NCBI GenBank assembly: GCA_964370045.1
Contig: CAYJGZ010000003.1
Span: forward strand, 62,001 to 126,000
Direction: 5' to 3'
DNA: 64,000 bases
DNA from: JAAYCI01 sp964370045
Lineage (GTDB): Bacteria; Bacillota; Clostridia; Oscillospirales; Ruminococcaceae
Shown: one piece after another, positions 53,530-62,115 of the stretch
How the letters are laid out: every line of letters starts with the position of its first letter
Numbering within the stretch: position 1 is the stretch's first letter
Notes under the pieces: model-generated
What the model was told of the DNA's origin: nothing
The model's input: the letters and a program-made list of their open reading frames with translations, nothing else
Database searches by the model: none
Position numbers and translations under genes: made by a program

Positions 53530-54633
53530 TTATAAAGCACTGTAAAGTTGCAACAATTTTTTTTCTTCTTTTCCCCAGTTAAATTCCTCCAAAATAGCAC
53601 GTCTGCCATTTTGCCCCATTTCATACGCAATATCAGGATTTTCTTTCAGGTATTTTATCGCCTGAGCAATTTCTTCTATATCATCCGGCTGTATCAACAC
53701 AGCGAAATTGTATTTTTCGTTTATTTTTCTTGCATACGCATAGTCCGTAAGAACCACCGGTAACCCCATTGACATATACTCATATACTTTAGTTGCAAGG
53801 TGGTCAACATCATTATACTGTCCCACATTGAGTAAGTTACAAGCACCTACGGAGCATTCTGCATAAATTTTCAGTATTTCATCTCTTGAGCAAAATCCCC
53901 TGTAGTCTACACACTCGTATTCCTTCGAATTCATCATCTCTTGCTTAAATGACTCCGGTGTGAAATTACCTGCCAAAATCAGCTTGCTTTCGGAGGCATA
54001 GCAAGCTTTAATAATATGGGAAACGCCTCTTATATATGTTAGCCCACCACTATAGCATACGGAAGTTGAATTTTTACGCTTATCATCCACATAGTTGTCG
54101 TATAGTTCTTCAAGCATAGGCTCATTGCCCAAAGTGATAACATTTTTGCATTTTCCTTCAAATATATGCTTACCGTTTTTTAGGCACGGAAAAATAACAG
54201 CATCTATTTTTTTGAATATTCTATCCTGATATCTACCATAAATTGCGGAAACCGCTTTCCTGAACGGCTTCGGTATATAAGCTTTTGCACTTATTTGCAC
54301 TGCGTAGTTTTCATGACTATCAAATATTACTTTCTTTCCCCTTCTTTTTAGCTTTCTCGCATGTGCCAAAAGCTCAGGGTCGTGCATCTGATAAATATCG
54401 CAGTTTAGCTCCAGTGCTTTTTTATAAACCCTTTTCGACATTTGCGTCATACGTTTCAGGCGGCCACCCACATTTTCTCCCACGCCGATAACACGTACCC
54501 CATTTTCCTCATAGCTATCACCGGGCGCAACCAAGTACACCTCATACCCCGCCTTTGCAAGGCTTGTGCATTGCTTTTTCAGTATACGAACATCTTGGCT
54601 CTTGTGCGCAGAGGTCATGTGACAGACTTTCAT
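53530..54633 (-). CDS. Glycosyltransferase (GT4-like)
   Basis: A 367-residue GT-B enzyme. It starts MKVCHMTSAHKSQDVRILKKQC, has DIYQMHDPELLAHARKLKRRGKKVIFDSHENY, and in the donor domain SVCYSGGLTYIRGVSHIIKAC and ATKVYEYMSMGLPVVLTDY with the conserved glutamate. This arrangement resembles enzymes that use UDP-activated amino-uronic acids, but that link is weak. Its ATG overlaps the stop of the epimerase gene by one base (TAATG), so translation is coupled. Confidence 0.88.
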   Translation of the reverse strand: MKVCHMTSAHKSQDVRILKKQCTSLAKAGYEVYLVAPGDSYEENGVRVIGVGENVGGRLKRMTQMSKRVYKKALELNCDIYQMHDPELLAHARKLKRRGKKVIFDSHENYAVQISAKAYIPKPFRKAVSAIYGRYQDRIFKKIDAVIFPCLKNGKHIFEGKCKNVITLGNEPMLEELYDNYVDDKRKNSTSVCYSGGLTYIRGVSHIIKACYASESKLILAGNFTPESFKQEMMNSKEYECVDYRGFCSRDEILKIYAECSVGACNLLNVGQYNDVDHLATKVYEYMSMGLPVVLTDYAYARKINEKYNFAVLIQPDDIEEIAQAIKYLKENPDIAYEMGQNGRRAILEEFNWGKEEKKLLQLYSAL

Positions 54634-55715
54634 TATTGTAATGTCCTTTTCAATATATCACATATTTTTTCAGCCGAGTGCCCATCGCCAAACGGCATAT
54701 AGCTTTCATCAAACACCGCTTGTTTAGCCAGCGCCTGCAAAATCACATCCTTTTGCGGTACTGCCAGCTGATTGCAGTTGTTTACCATTACCTCCGGCCA
54801 TGCCACGAGATTTATAAGGGAAACATGCTGCTTTTTTGCAAAAAAAGCCTCTCTTTGTACTCCGCCCGAGTCACTTGCAACTTTTTTTGCTCTGTTCACA
54901 AGCGCAATGGAGGTTAAGTACCCAACAGGTTTTGTGAGGATAATATTCTCAAACTTATGCTTTTCGCAAAGGGATTTCACAATTCCTTGGCTTCTTGGGT
55001 GCACCGGGTAAATTGTTTCACATTCCAGCGAGTTCATCGCCGAAAGAATTTGAAACAGCTTTTCATCACTATCCGTGTTTTCCTGCCTGTGGCAGGTGAG
55101 ATAGTAAAATTCTTTTGGCACAGCGATTTTTTCGTCGTTAAATCCTACAATTTGCTCAAGCTCTTTGCCGTCACTTTTTGCGGTGTAATACAAAAAGGCG
55201 TCATACATGGGGTCGCCCACAAGATGTGTCTTGTGCTCTTTTCCCTCTTTCTTTAAGAACTCCACAGAGGACTCAACGCACGCAAGCAGAACACTCGACA
55301 GATGGTCGGTTACGATTCTGTTTGCCTCTTCCGGGTTTTTAATCTCCCCACACCTGTTTCCGGCCTCTATGTGCGCTATTGGAATTTCAAGCTTCACGCC
55401 CGCAATGGCGGCCGCCATGGTAGAGTTTGTGTCACCGTACAAAAGTAGCAGGTCGGGGGCTTCCCTCATGAGAACCTTCTCAAGCTCTATTATCATTTCA
55501 CCCGTCATCCTGCCGTGCGTGCCGCCCGAAATGCCCAAATTGTAGTCCGGCTTTGGAATGTCCAGCTCCTCAAAAAACACATCCGACATATTGTAGTCAT
55601 AGTGCTGGCCGGTGTGAATAATCACCTCATCAAAGCATTCACGCAATTTCCTTGACACCACCGCCAGCTTTATAAATTGCGGCCGTGCGCCCACCACAGA
55701 GCAAATTTTTTTCAT
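54633..55715 (-). CDS. wecB: UDP-sugar 2-epimerase, non-hydrolysing (WecB/WbpI family)
   Basis: A 360-residue epimerase of the UDP-GlcNAc 2-epimerase fold: GARPQFIKLAVVSRKL near the start, HTGQHYDYNMSDVFFEELDIPKPDYNLG, LLYGDTNSTMAAAIAG, IEAGNRCGEIKNPEEANRIVTDHLS, and SDSGGVQREAFF. With the WlbABC trio and the dehydrogenase in the same locus, it most likely acts as WbpI, turning UDP-GlcNAc3NAcA into UDP-ManNAc3NAcA; WecB activity on UDP-GlcNAc is the alternative. GAGGGA precedes the ATG. Confidence 0.9.
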   Translation of the reverse strand: MKKICSVVGARPQFIKLAVVSRKLRECFDEVIIHTGQHYDYNMSDVFFEELDIPKPDYNLGISGGTHGRMTGEMIIELEKVLMREAPDLLLLYGDTNSTMAAAIAGVKLEIPIAHIEAGNRCGEIKNPEEANRIVTDHLSSVLLACVESSVEFLKKEGKEHKTHLVGDPMYDAFLYYTAKSDGKELEQIVGFNDEKIAVPKEFYYLTCHRQENTDSDEKLFQILSAMNSLECETIYPVHPRSQGIVKSLCEKHKFENIILTKPVGYLTSIALVNRAKKVASDSGGVQREAFFAKKQHVSLINLVAWPEVMVNNCNQLAVPQKDVILQALAKQAVFDESYMPFGDGHSAEKICDILKRTLQ

Positions 55716-55726
55716 CGTATCCCTCT

Positions 55727-56452
55727 TTATGCTTTATCTGCTTTGCCTACCGCCTGCCAAAACATGCTTTTTGTATTCTTCACTCCACAGTTAAACAGCA
55801 CGTCAATAATTGAAAGTCCCTTTACAAATTCCGCTGAATTCAGCTGTGTATATGTGGGGTGCTCAAAATCTTGAAACTCTATTTGGATGTTGTTTTGATT
55901 AAACTGCTCAACATTCAAATATTCCAGCGAGGCGCCACGTCCCGCCAAATACACATCCGCCTTTGCCGCCTTGCACAGCTCTAATATCAGCTCGTTCTTT
56001 TTCGCCTGCCTGTCATACTCAAGCGCACTCTGATATGTGAACTTAGTGTCTATTCCCAGCAATTCACAACACAAAAAGATGCTGTTGCAGCACCATTCGT
56101 TGAGGGTTTTATAGCTATTATTGTTCAAAAAATCCTCGATGATAGGATACACTTCTTTGAAGTACTCGCTTTTGCGGTAGTAGGCGGAAATGTAGTTCAG
56201 CTGCTCGCCCTTCCAGTCCGCATCATTTTGGGTCAAAATTTCGTTGTACTGCTTTTCTCTGTGGGACTTTGTGTCCGCTTGTATGCTTATATAGTTGATA
56301 CTGCCGTTTGTGCTGAGTATTCTATTTCTTATCATGTTGGAGCGCTTTACAAGCTGTACCTCGTCCATAAGCACAAATAGGTCAACCTGCTGTATTTTAT
56401 CAAAAAAACCAAGCCACGGAAAATAGTGTGGTTGCTGAATGGCTATTTTCAT
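55727..56452 (-). CDS. WbqC family protein
   Basis: A 241-residue WbqC-like protein, a family found in O-antigen and capsule loci with no settled function. It opens with KIAIQQPHYFPWLGFFDKIQQVDLFVLMDEVQ, the signature of the family, and has RNRILSTNGSINYISIQ and DVYLAGRGASLEYLN. GGAGGGAAAGA lies directly before the ATG. It sits between the epimerase and GNAT genes and may help assemble an N-linked amino-sugar substituent, as suggested for some relatives; this is inference. Confidence 0.88.
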   Translation of the reverse strand: MKIAIQQPHYFPWLGFFDKIQQVDLFVLMDEVQLVKRSNMIRNRILSTNGSINYISIQADTKSHREKQYNEILTQNDADWKGEQLNYISAYYRKSEYFKEVYPIIEDFLNNNSYKTLNEWCCNSIFLCCELLGIDTKFTYQSALEYDRQAKKNELILELCKAAKADVYLAGRGASLEYLNVEQFNQNNIQIEFQDFEHPTYTQLNSAEFVKGLSIIDVLFNCGVKNTKSMFWQAVGKADKA

Positions 56453-56472
56453 TCTTTCCCTCCAAAGCTACG

Positions 56473-56997
56473 TTATATCGCCACAATATACTTTCGCAAA
56501 AGCACTTTTTTACCCTTTACCTCATCCTCTTTTGTGTAAGAGCTGTCCGCAACGTTAAACTTTTGCACCAGCTTGTTGGAGGCGACATTTTCCACATCGC
56601 AGTAGTGGATTACCTGCTTTATTCCTGTGTTCTCCCTAAGGTAGGAAAACACGCTTGCATACGCATCAAACATATGCCCTTGCCCGGCGTAGGCTCTGTT
56701 CACAATGCAGGAAATCTCCGCCTCATCCTCGGTGATGTTGTACAGCCGCACAACCCCTATCAGCTTGCCGTCCAAATCAATTCCCAAAAGAACGTCCGAC
56801 TTTGTCTCATAGTTTGCCAATACTTTTTGGATAAACGCATCTGTTTGCTCTATTTCGGTGTGCGGACCCCACTTTAAGTATTTGCATGTCTGCGCATCGG
56901 ATGTGTATTCAAACATCGCACTTGCGTCCGACGGGATAATTTTTCTAAGGCTTGTCCTCGCTGTTTTAATATTGCTGTTTAGCATTTTTTCCTGCAT
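56473..56997 (-). CDS. GNAT family N-acetyltransferase
   Basis: A 174-residue acetyltransferase of the RimJ/RimL type. It has TARTSLRKIIPSDASAMFEYTSD, GIDLDGKLIGVVRLYNI, AEISCIVNRAYAGQGHMFDAYASVFSYL with the acetyl-CoA binding region, and VENVASNKLVQKFNV at the end. The ATG overlaps the stop of the deacetylase-like gene (TGATG). It could acetylate an amino sugar of the polymer. Confidence 0.88.
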   Translation of the reverse strand: MQEKMLNSNIKTARTSLRKIIPSDASAMFEYTSDAQTCKYLKWGPHTEIEQTDAFIQKVLANYETKSDVLLGIDLDGKLIGVVRLYNITEDEAEISCIVNRAYAGQGHMFDAYASVFSYLRENTGIKQVIHYCDVENVASNKLVQKFNVADSSYTKEDEVKGKKVLLRKYIVAI

Positions 56998-57713
56998 CAG
57001 CGCACACTCTCCCTCTGCATTATTTGCTGTATGTCCGTAATGTTGCTTGCCAAAAAAGCGTACCTCTGCTTGTTTGCGCTGTTGACAAACTCCGCCACGG
57101 TTTGCTCTATTGTTTTTTCCGTCTCACCATACCAAAATGCGTGGGTTAGAATGTGCATCTTGTCATTTTTCTTTATTGCCTCAAACGGGTCTTCTCGCCA
57201 CCGCCGCCTGCTGTCCGAAACATACTTGAACTCTCTAAAGAACACTTCACCGTACGAATTGACCACACCGTCTATCACGTAGTTTGCCGCCAATGTCGCT
57301 TTAGAAGGCCTGTGCATAGATACACTTTTAATCGGAAAGCCAAGAGCGGCCGAAAGTGTATCACATTCCATTTTTATCAGCGAAGGAACGTCAATATCTC
57401 CCTCATAATTCATTTCGTCAAAATGCAGGCCAATCTCGTGCCCTAAATCTTTAATTCTCACAATTTCTTCTTTTGTACTCTTCGCAAAGACATTGTAGAA
57501 GGGTGAGGAAATCAGCACAAAATATGTTGAAGCAACACCCATTTCATGCTCCACCAAGGCCATTTTCAGTGCTTCCTCAGTAGAGTAATCCACATCATGA
57601 CGCAAAATACATGGTTTGGCGGCCTTTTCATGGTCGTGATAAGAGCATATCGAAAAGCCCTGCTTTTTCACTCCCTCAATGAGCTTTTCGTATCCGCTGT
57701 AGGTAAACTCCAT
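56997..57713 (-). CDS. Polysaccharide-deacetylase-like protein
   Basis: A 238-residue protein of the NodB-like deacetylase superfamily. Visible are the metal motif CILRHDVDYSTEEAL, FVLISSPFYN, DLGHEIGLHFDEMN with a second histidine, SVSMHRPSK, and LTHAFWYGETE near the end. In polysaccharide loci such proteins can act on N-acetyl groups of lipid-linked sugars. AAGGAG precedes the ATG by nine bases. It follows the dehydrogenase gene by 26 bases. Confidence 0.82.
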   Translation of the reverse strand: MEFTYSGYEKLIEGVKKQGFSICSYHDHEKAAKPCILRHDVDYSTEEALKMALVEHEMGVASTYFVLISSPFYNVFAKSTKEEIVRIKDLGHEIGLHFDEMNYEGDIDVPSLIKMECDTLSAALGFPIKSVSMHRPSKATLAANYVIDGVVNSYGEVFFREFKYVSDSRRRWREDPFEAIKKNDKMHILTHAFWYGETEKTIEQTVAEFVNSANKQRYAFLASNITDIQQIMQRESVR

Positions 57714-57739
57714 CGCACAAGCTCCTTGCCGATTTTTTG

Positions 57740-59044
57740 TTACAAAACCTCTATGTTGTCACGATTTGCAATTTGTTTGCACACATTCTTCGCATCAAAC
57801 ACAGGCACGCCCACATTTACGATTTTTTCATAATCCACCGTTGTGTGCGCCGTGGTGATGACAATTATGTCATATTCGCTTAGCGATGCTAAGCTCTCTA
57901 TCGAGCTACGCTGTACGCCCTTGTGCTTAAACGTCGGTATGTACGGGTCGTAATAGGAGATTTCCGCACCGTATTTTTCAAAGTTTTCAATCACCGCAAG
58001 CGCAGGGCTTTCACGGTAATCATCTATATCCTGCTTGTACGCAACGCCGCAGATAAGCACCTTTGAGCCATTTAACGCCTTTTTGTGGCGGTTTAGTATT
58101 TTGGAGCAGCGCTCTACCACATACTCGGGCATGTAGTCGTTTATTTCGCCCGACGTTTCTATCAGGCGCATGTGATAGTTGAACTCACGTGCCTTCCACG
58201 AAAGGTAAAACGGGTCCAGCGGAATGCAGTGTCCGCCAAGGCCGGGCCCCGGGTAAAACGCCTGAAATCCGTACGGCTTAGACTTTGCCGCATCTATCAC
58301 TTCCCACACGTTTATGCCCATGCGGTTGCAGATAATGGCCATCTCGTTCACAAGGCCGATGTTGATGTTTCGGTAGGTGTTTTCGAGAATTTTTTCCATC
58401 TCCGCCACCTTAGGAGAGGACACCTTGTGCACATCGCTGCTCAGCACCGCTTTGTACACCTGTGCAATCACATCGGTGGCATCCTCGCCCACACCGCCCA
58501 CTACTTTAGGCGTGTTTTTTGTTTTGTAGATAAGGTTGCCCGGGTCCACACGCTCGGGCGAGTATCCGAGGTAAAAATCCTCGCCACACTTCAGCCCCGA
58601 TGTCTCCAAAATCGGTAGCAAAAGCTCCTCTGTCGTGCCGGGGTAGGTGGTGCTTTCCAGCACTATCATCGTATCCTTGGAAAGGTGCTCTGCAACAGCT
58701 TCGGTGCTGCTTTTCACATAGGTAATGTCCGGCTGCTTAAAGCTGTCCAGCGGAGTAGGCACGCATATGGCGATAAAATCCACATCCGCCACAAAGGAAA
58801 AATCGCAGGTGGCGGAAAGCATCCCGCTTTGCACCACCTCGCTCAAGTCCTCCTGCACCACATCGCCTATATAGTTTTCGCCACGGTTCACCATGTCCAC
58901 TTTGGCGCTTTGCACATCAAAGCCAATAGTCTTAAAGCCTGCCTTCGCCTTTTCCACCGCAAGCGGCAGGCCGACATACCCAAGCCCGATAACGCCAATA
59001 ACCAGCGATTTATCTTCGATTTTTTTAAGCAGTTTTTGTTTCAT
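57740..59044 (-). CDS. wbpA: UDP-GlcNAc 6-dehydrogenase (WbpA-like)
   Basis: Oxidises C6 of a UDP-N-acetylhexosamine to the uronic acid, the first step of the diacetamido-uronic acid route. The 434-residue protein has the NAD motif GVIGLGYVGLPLAVEKAKAGFK, AICVPTPL, VLESTTYPGTTEELLLP, YSPERVDPGN, and the catalytic cysteine in GPGLGGHCIPLDPFYLSWKA. The start chosen (59044) gives the usual length; TGGGG lies about 11 bases upstream. It is the first gene of the minus operon. Use of UDP-GlcNAc is inferred from the WlbABC genes in the opposite operon. Confidence 0.88.
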   Translation of the reverse strand: MKQKLLKKIEDKSLVIGVIGLGYVGLPLAVEKAKAGFKTIGFDVQSAKVDMVNRGENYIGDVVQEDLSEVVQSGMLSATCDFSFVADVDFIAICVPTPLDSFKQPDITYVKSSTEAVAEHLSKDTMIVLESTTYPGTTEELLLPILETSGLKCGEDFYLGYSPERVDPGNLIYKTKNTPKVVGGVGEDATDVIAQVYKAVLSSDVHKVSSPKVAEMEKILENTYRNINIGLVNEMAIICNRMGINVWEVIDAAKSKPYGFQAFYPGPGLGGHCIPLDPFYLSWKAREFNYHMRLIETSGEINDYMPEYVVERCSKILNRHKKALNGSKVLICGVAYKQDIDDYRESPALAVIENFEKYGAEISYYDPYIPTFKHKGVQRSSIESLASLSEYDIIVITTAHTTVDYEKIVNVGVPVFDAKNVCKQIANRDNIEVL

Positions 59045-59149
59045 GCAAAAGCCCCATTCTAAGTTGTTTCTTTTTGTTAAAATCATCCCACTCAAGTGTG
59101 CGCCAATCGAAACTCGACAAAGCGTACCATGCCTATTCTCGCACTATTG

Positions 59150-59178
59150 CCCATAATAGTATAGTCTTTTTGTGTCAA
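59150..59178 (-). promoter_or_regulatory. Putative promoter of the polysaccharide minus operon
   Basis: On the minus strand TTGACA (59178-59173) is followed at 17 bases by TATGGG (59155-59150); a better TATTAT lies three bases closer. The -35 hexamer is perfect but the -10 is ambiguous. Confidence 0.4.
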
Positions 59179-59230
59179 AAAAGCAAGCAAGTGCACGACC
59201 TGAGTGTGGCAAAAGCGCACGCTTGTTAAA

Positions 59231-59257
59231 GGAGTGGATGCATAGCATTGATTTAGA
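59231..59257 (+). repeat. Possible fragment of the foldback repeat (copy E)
   Basis: GGAGTGGATG followed by TTGATTTAGA matches the left end of copies A-D (GGAGTGGACA...TGATTTAGAA). The rest of the element is not present. It lies just before the ridA pseudogene. Confidence 0.45.
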
Positions 59258-59301
59258 GGTAAAATGCTATACATCAAGCGTAAAAAAGAGCGGTATCTTT
59301 T

Positions 59302-59683
59302 ATGGCGACGAAGAAGATACACACCGACAAAGCCGCTGCAACTACAGGCCCATACTCCCAGTCAATTTACTGCGGAAACATGCTGTTCACATCCGAGTAA
59401 ATTGCGCTGTACCCTGCAAGCGGCGAGGTTGTTGGCAGTGACATCACCGCACAATCGCACCAGGTGCTCAAGAATCCAGATACATTTTTGCTCGCCGCTG
59501 GCACAAGCATAGAAAAGGTCATAAAAAACAACCTACTTTGTGGCGGATATGGCTGACTTTGCCACCTTCAACGGAATCTATTATCAACACATACTCTCCA
59601 AGCCCGCACGTAGTTACGCAGCCGCAAAGGCACTTCCCAAGGGTGTTCTTGTGGAGGTTAAAGCTGTAGCTCTTATCGAGTAG
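59302..59683 (+). pseudogene. Decayed ridA (Rid/YjgF family) gene
   Basis: The frame from ATG 59302 reads ATKKIHTDKAAATTGPYSQS, YCGNMLFTS, then meets a TAA stop at 59399-59401 and continues in frame as IALYPASGEVVG, then LAAGTSIEKVIKNN. Near 59530 the match jumps to another frame, where YFVADMADFATFNGIYY, SKPARSYAAAKALPKG and VEVKAVALIE end at TAG 59681-59683. These are the ordered blocks of RidA, the enamine/imine deaminase that protects PLP enzymes, including against products of IlvA. One nonsense codon plus one frameshift mean it is not functional. No clear ribosome site remains. Confidence 0.85.
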
Positions 59684-60206
59684 ATGTTGTTTTTGATGCA
59701 AAAACACACAGCTCTCGCCCAAAGAACATTTGCAGCTTTTTCATGGTGGGCGCTATATAATTTCATGAGAAAATTTTTGTCGCAATAGGTATTTACAAAT
59801 CACATATAATTTTATATACTAAACGTGTGTGTCAGCATCTGTGAACAGAAATCATACTGTGTCTCAAATAGGGTTTGCTGCGGCAAGCTCTATCACAGGA
59901 GTTTCTGCTCGACACTCTGGGGGTGTACTTGGTATATCAGATACCTTGGCATCCCTTGCTTGCGCCGAAAATACCGCTGTTTTTCTTCCCTAAGCTCGCC
60001 ACGGCTTTTGCCCGGGGTGCTGTGTAGGAAAGCTAAACAAACCTTTTGCGGGTGGTATTAGGCAGAAAATTTCTGCCGCAGTGTAAGCCTCCGGTTACAA
60101 GATGCAGCTGTTCCGGAGAGGAGAAACAGGAAACATCCGCACCAAGAGCTTCGCACGGGAGCTTTGGGTTTTGGCAGGGTGCCTGTCCGCAAAGGGGGAT
60201 GCGAAA
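59684..60206. other. Long gene-poor leader upstream of potA
   Basis: Over 500 bases without a firm gene. A 54-codon frame from a GTG at 59829 to TAA 59991-59993 reads FAAASSITGVSARHSGG and TLASLACAENTAVFLP, which looks like coding sequence and could be a remnant of a membrane protein, but it has no ribosome site. GGCAGAAAATTTCTGCC at 60061-60077 is a hairpin. No known riboswitch motif was identified. Confidence 0.4.
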
Positions 60207-61307
60207 ATGGAATGTACAAATAGTATCGTTCGTATTAAGGACATTGTCGTTGGCTTTGGTGAAGATATTGTACTAAACGGACTTTCGCTGGATATAGGCG
60301 ATAAGGCGTTTGTTACACTGCTGGGCCCTTCGGGATGTGGCAAGACCACAACCCTGCGGGTAATTGGCGGGTTTCTTTTCCCAAAGTCGGGCAGTGTTTT
60401 TTTTGATGGCAAAGAAATTACCGCTCTGCCGCCTTACAAGCGTCAGGTGAACACAGTGTTTCAAAAGTATGCGCTGTTTCCCCACCTGAATGTTTTTGAG
60501 AATGTGGCGTTTGGCCTACGCCTAAAAAAGCTACCCGAAAAAGAACTACGTGAGAGAAGCATGGAAATGCTACATCTTGTGGGGCTGGGCGGCTTTGAGG
60601 CACGTGGAACGGAGCAGCTTTCAGGCGGCCAGCAGCAACGTGTAGCGATAGCACGGGCGCTTGTAAACCGCCCAAAGGTGCTTTTGCTGGACGAGCCGCT
60701 GGGCGCGCTGGACCTAAAGCTGCGCAAGGAGATGCAGACTGAGCTGAAACGCATTCAACAGAGCCTTGAGATAACCTTTGTCTACGTCACGCACGACCAG
60801 GAAGAGGCACTGACCATGAGCGATACCGTTGTTGTCATGAACGACGGTGAAATACAGCAGATAGGCACGCCGCAGGACATTTACAACGAGCCGACAAATG
60901 CGTTTGTGGCCGACTTCATCGGCGAGAGCAACATTCTCGACGGCATTATGCTAAAGGACTTTTCGGTGGAGTTTGCGGGGCAAAGCTTTACCTGCGTGGA
61001 CTCGGGCTTTGAGCGAAACCAGCTGGTGCAGGTGGTGGTGCGCCCGGAGGATGTGCAGGTGGTGCCCGCTGTGCAGGGAATGGTAACAGGCGTTGTGAAA
61101 ACACTGGTTTTCAAGGGCGTGCATTATGAGATGCTGGTGGAGCAGGCGGGATATGAATGGATTATCCAAAGCACGGTGGCCTCCCAGCCGGGCGAGCTTA
61201 TCGGTATGCGCATTGAGCCGGACATGATACACATAATGCACCGCAGTAAAACTGCGCTTGCCTACTCGGAAGAGCGGGAGGAGGGCACAGATGCAGACGA
61301 AACCTAA
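60207..61307 (+). CDS. potA: Polyamine ABC transporter ATPase
   Basis: ATPase of the spermidine/putrescine importer. The 366 residues have Walker A GPSGCGKTTTLR near residue 42, Q-loop NTVFQKYALFPHL, signature LSGGQQQRVAIARAL, Walker B LLLDEPLGALD, the H-loop VTHDQEEALTMSD, and a C-terminal TOBE domain (about residues 280-345). The ATG at 60207 follows AAAGGGGG (60191-60198) by eight bases; an in-frame ATG at 60102 lacks a site. It overlaps potB by 17 bases. Confidence 0.92.
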   Translation: MECTNSIVRIKDIVVGFGEDIVLNGLSLDIGDKAFVTLLGPSGCGKTTTLRVIGGFLFPKSGSVFFDGKEITALPPYKRQVNTVFQKYALFPHLNVFENVAFGLRLKKLPEKELRERSMEMLHLVGLGGFEARGTEQLSGGQQQRVAIARALVNRPKVLLLDEPLGALDLKLRKEMQTELKRIQQSLEITFVYVTHDQEEALTMSDTVVVMNDGEIQQIGTPQDIYNEPTNAFVADFIGESNILDGIMLKDFSVEFAGQSFTCVDSGFERNQLVQVVVRPEDVQVVPAVQGMVTGVVKTLVFKGVHYEMLVEQAGYEWIIQSTVASQPGELIGMRIEPDMIHIMHRSKTALAYSEEREEGTDADET

Positions 61308-62115
61308 GCGCAAAAATCGCATTGCAACGCCTTATCTTGTCTGGATTGTGCTGTTTACCGTACTGCCGCTTTTCATGGTGGTCTATTTTGCTTTTACCAC
61401 CTCGGACGGGCAGTTTACTCTGTCCAACATCAGCGGCCTTGGGCACTATGCCTCGGTGTTTATCTTCAGCCTTGTGCTGGCGGCCATTGCCACCGTTTTG
61501 TGCCTTATCATCGCCTATCCCGTCAGCTTTATGCTCAGCCGTATGCGTAGCGGCCGCCAGAGCATCATGCTAATGCTGGTGATGCTCCCCATGTGGATGA
61601 ACTTTTTGCTACGCACCTACGCATGGATGAGCCTGCTTGAGCGCAACGGCCTTATCAACCGCTTTTTGGCAATATTCGGCATAGGCCCGTTTGAAATGAT
61701 TAACACCTCCGGCGCTGTTGTGCTGGGCATGGTGTACAACTACCTGCCCTACATGATTTTGCCGCTGTACACCGCCATGCTGAAAATTGATAACTCGCTC
61801 ATCGAGGCGGCGGAGGACCTGGGCGCAGGCTTTTGGCACAAGCTACGGCGCATCCTTCTGCCCATGTCAAAGCCGGGCATACAAACGGGCATCACCATGG
61901 TGTTTGTGCCCGCAGTGTCCACATTTATCATCAGCAAAATGCTGGGCGGCGGCAACTTTTGGCTCATAGGCGACCTTATCGAGAGCCAGTTTTTGGGCAA
62001 CTCGTACAACTACAACCTCGGCAGTGCCATGAGCCTTGTGCTTATGGTGGTGGTGCTTATTTGCATGGCCTTCATGGGAGGCTTTGGCTCTAAGGACATA
62101 GAGGGGGTGATTTAG
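61291..62115 (+). CDS. potB: Polyamine ABC transporter permease PotB
   Basis: A 274-residue inner-membrane permease with six helices and the EAA coupling loop EAAEDLGAGFWHKLRRILLPMSKPG near residue 170. The start, MQTKPKRKNRIATPYLVWIVLF, has GGGAGGAGGG upstream and lies inside the end of potA. It pairs with PotC to form the channel. Assignment as polyamine rather than other MetI-type importer rests on the gene order and on the PotA-like ATPase. Confidence 0.9.
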   Translation: MQTKPKRKNRIATPYLVWIVLFTVLPLFMVVYFAFTTSDGQFTLSNISGLGHYASVFIFSLVLAAIATVLCLIIAYPVSFMLSRMRSGRQSIMLMLVMLPMWMNFLLRTYAWMSLLERNGLINRFLAIFGIGPFEMINTSGAVVLGMVYNYLPYMILPLYTAMLKIDNSLIEAAEDLGAGFWHKLRRILLPMSKPGIQTGITMVFVPAVSTFIISKMLGGGNFWLIGDLIESQFLGNSYNYNLGSAMSLVLMVVVLICMAFMGGFGSKDIEGVI

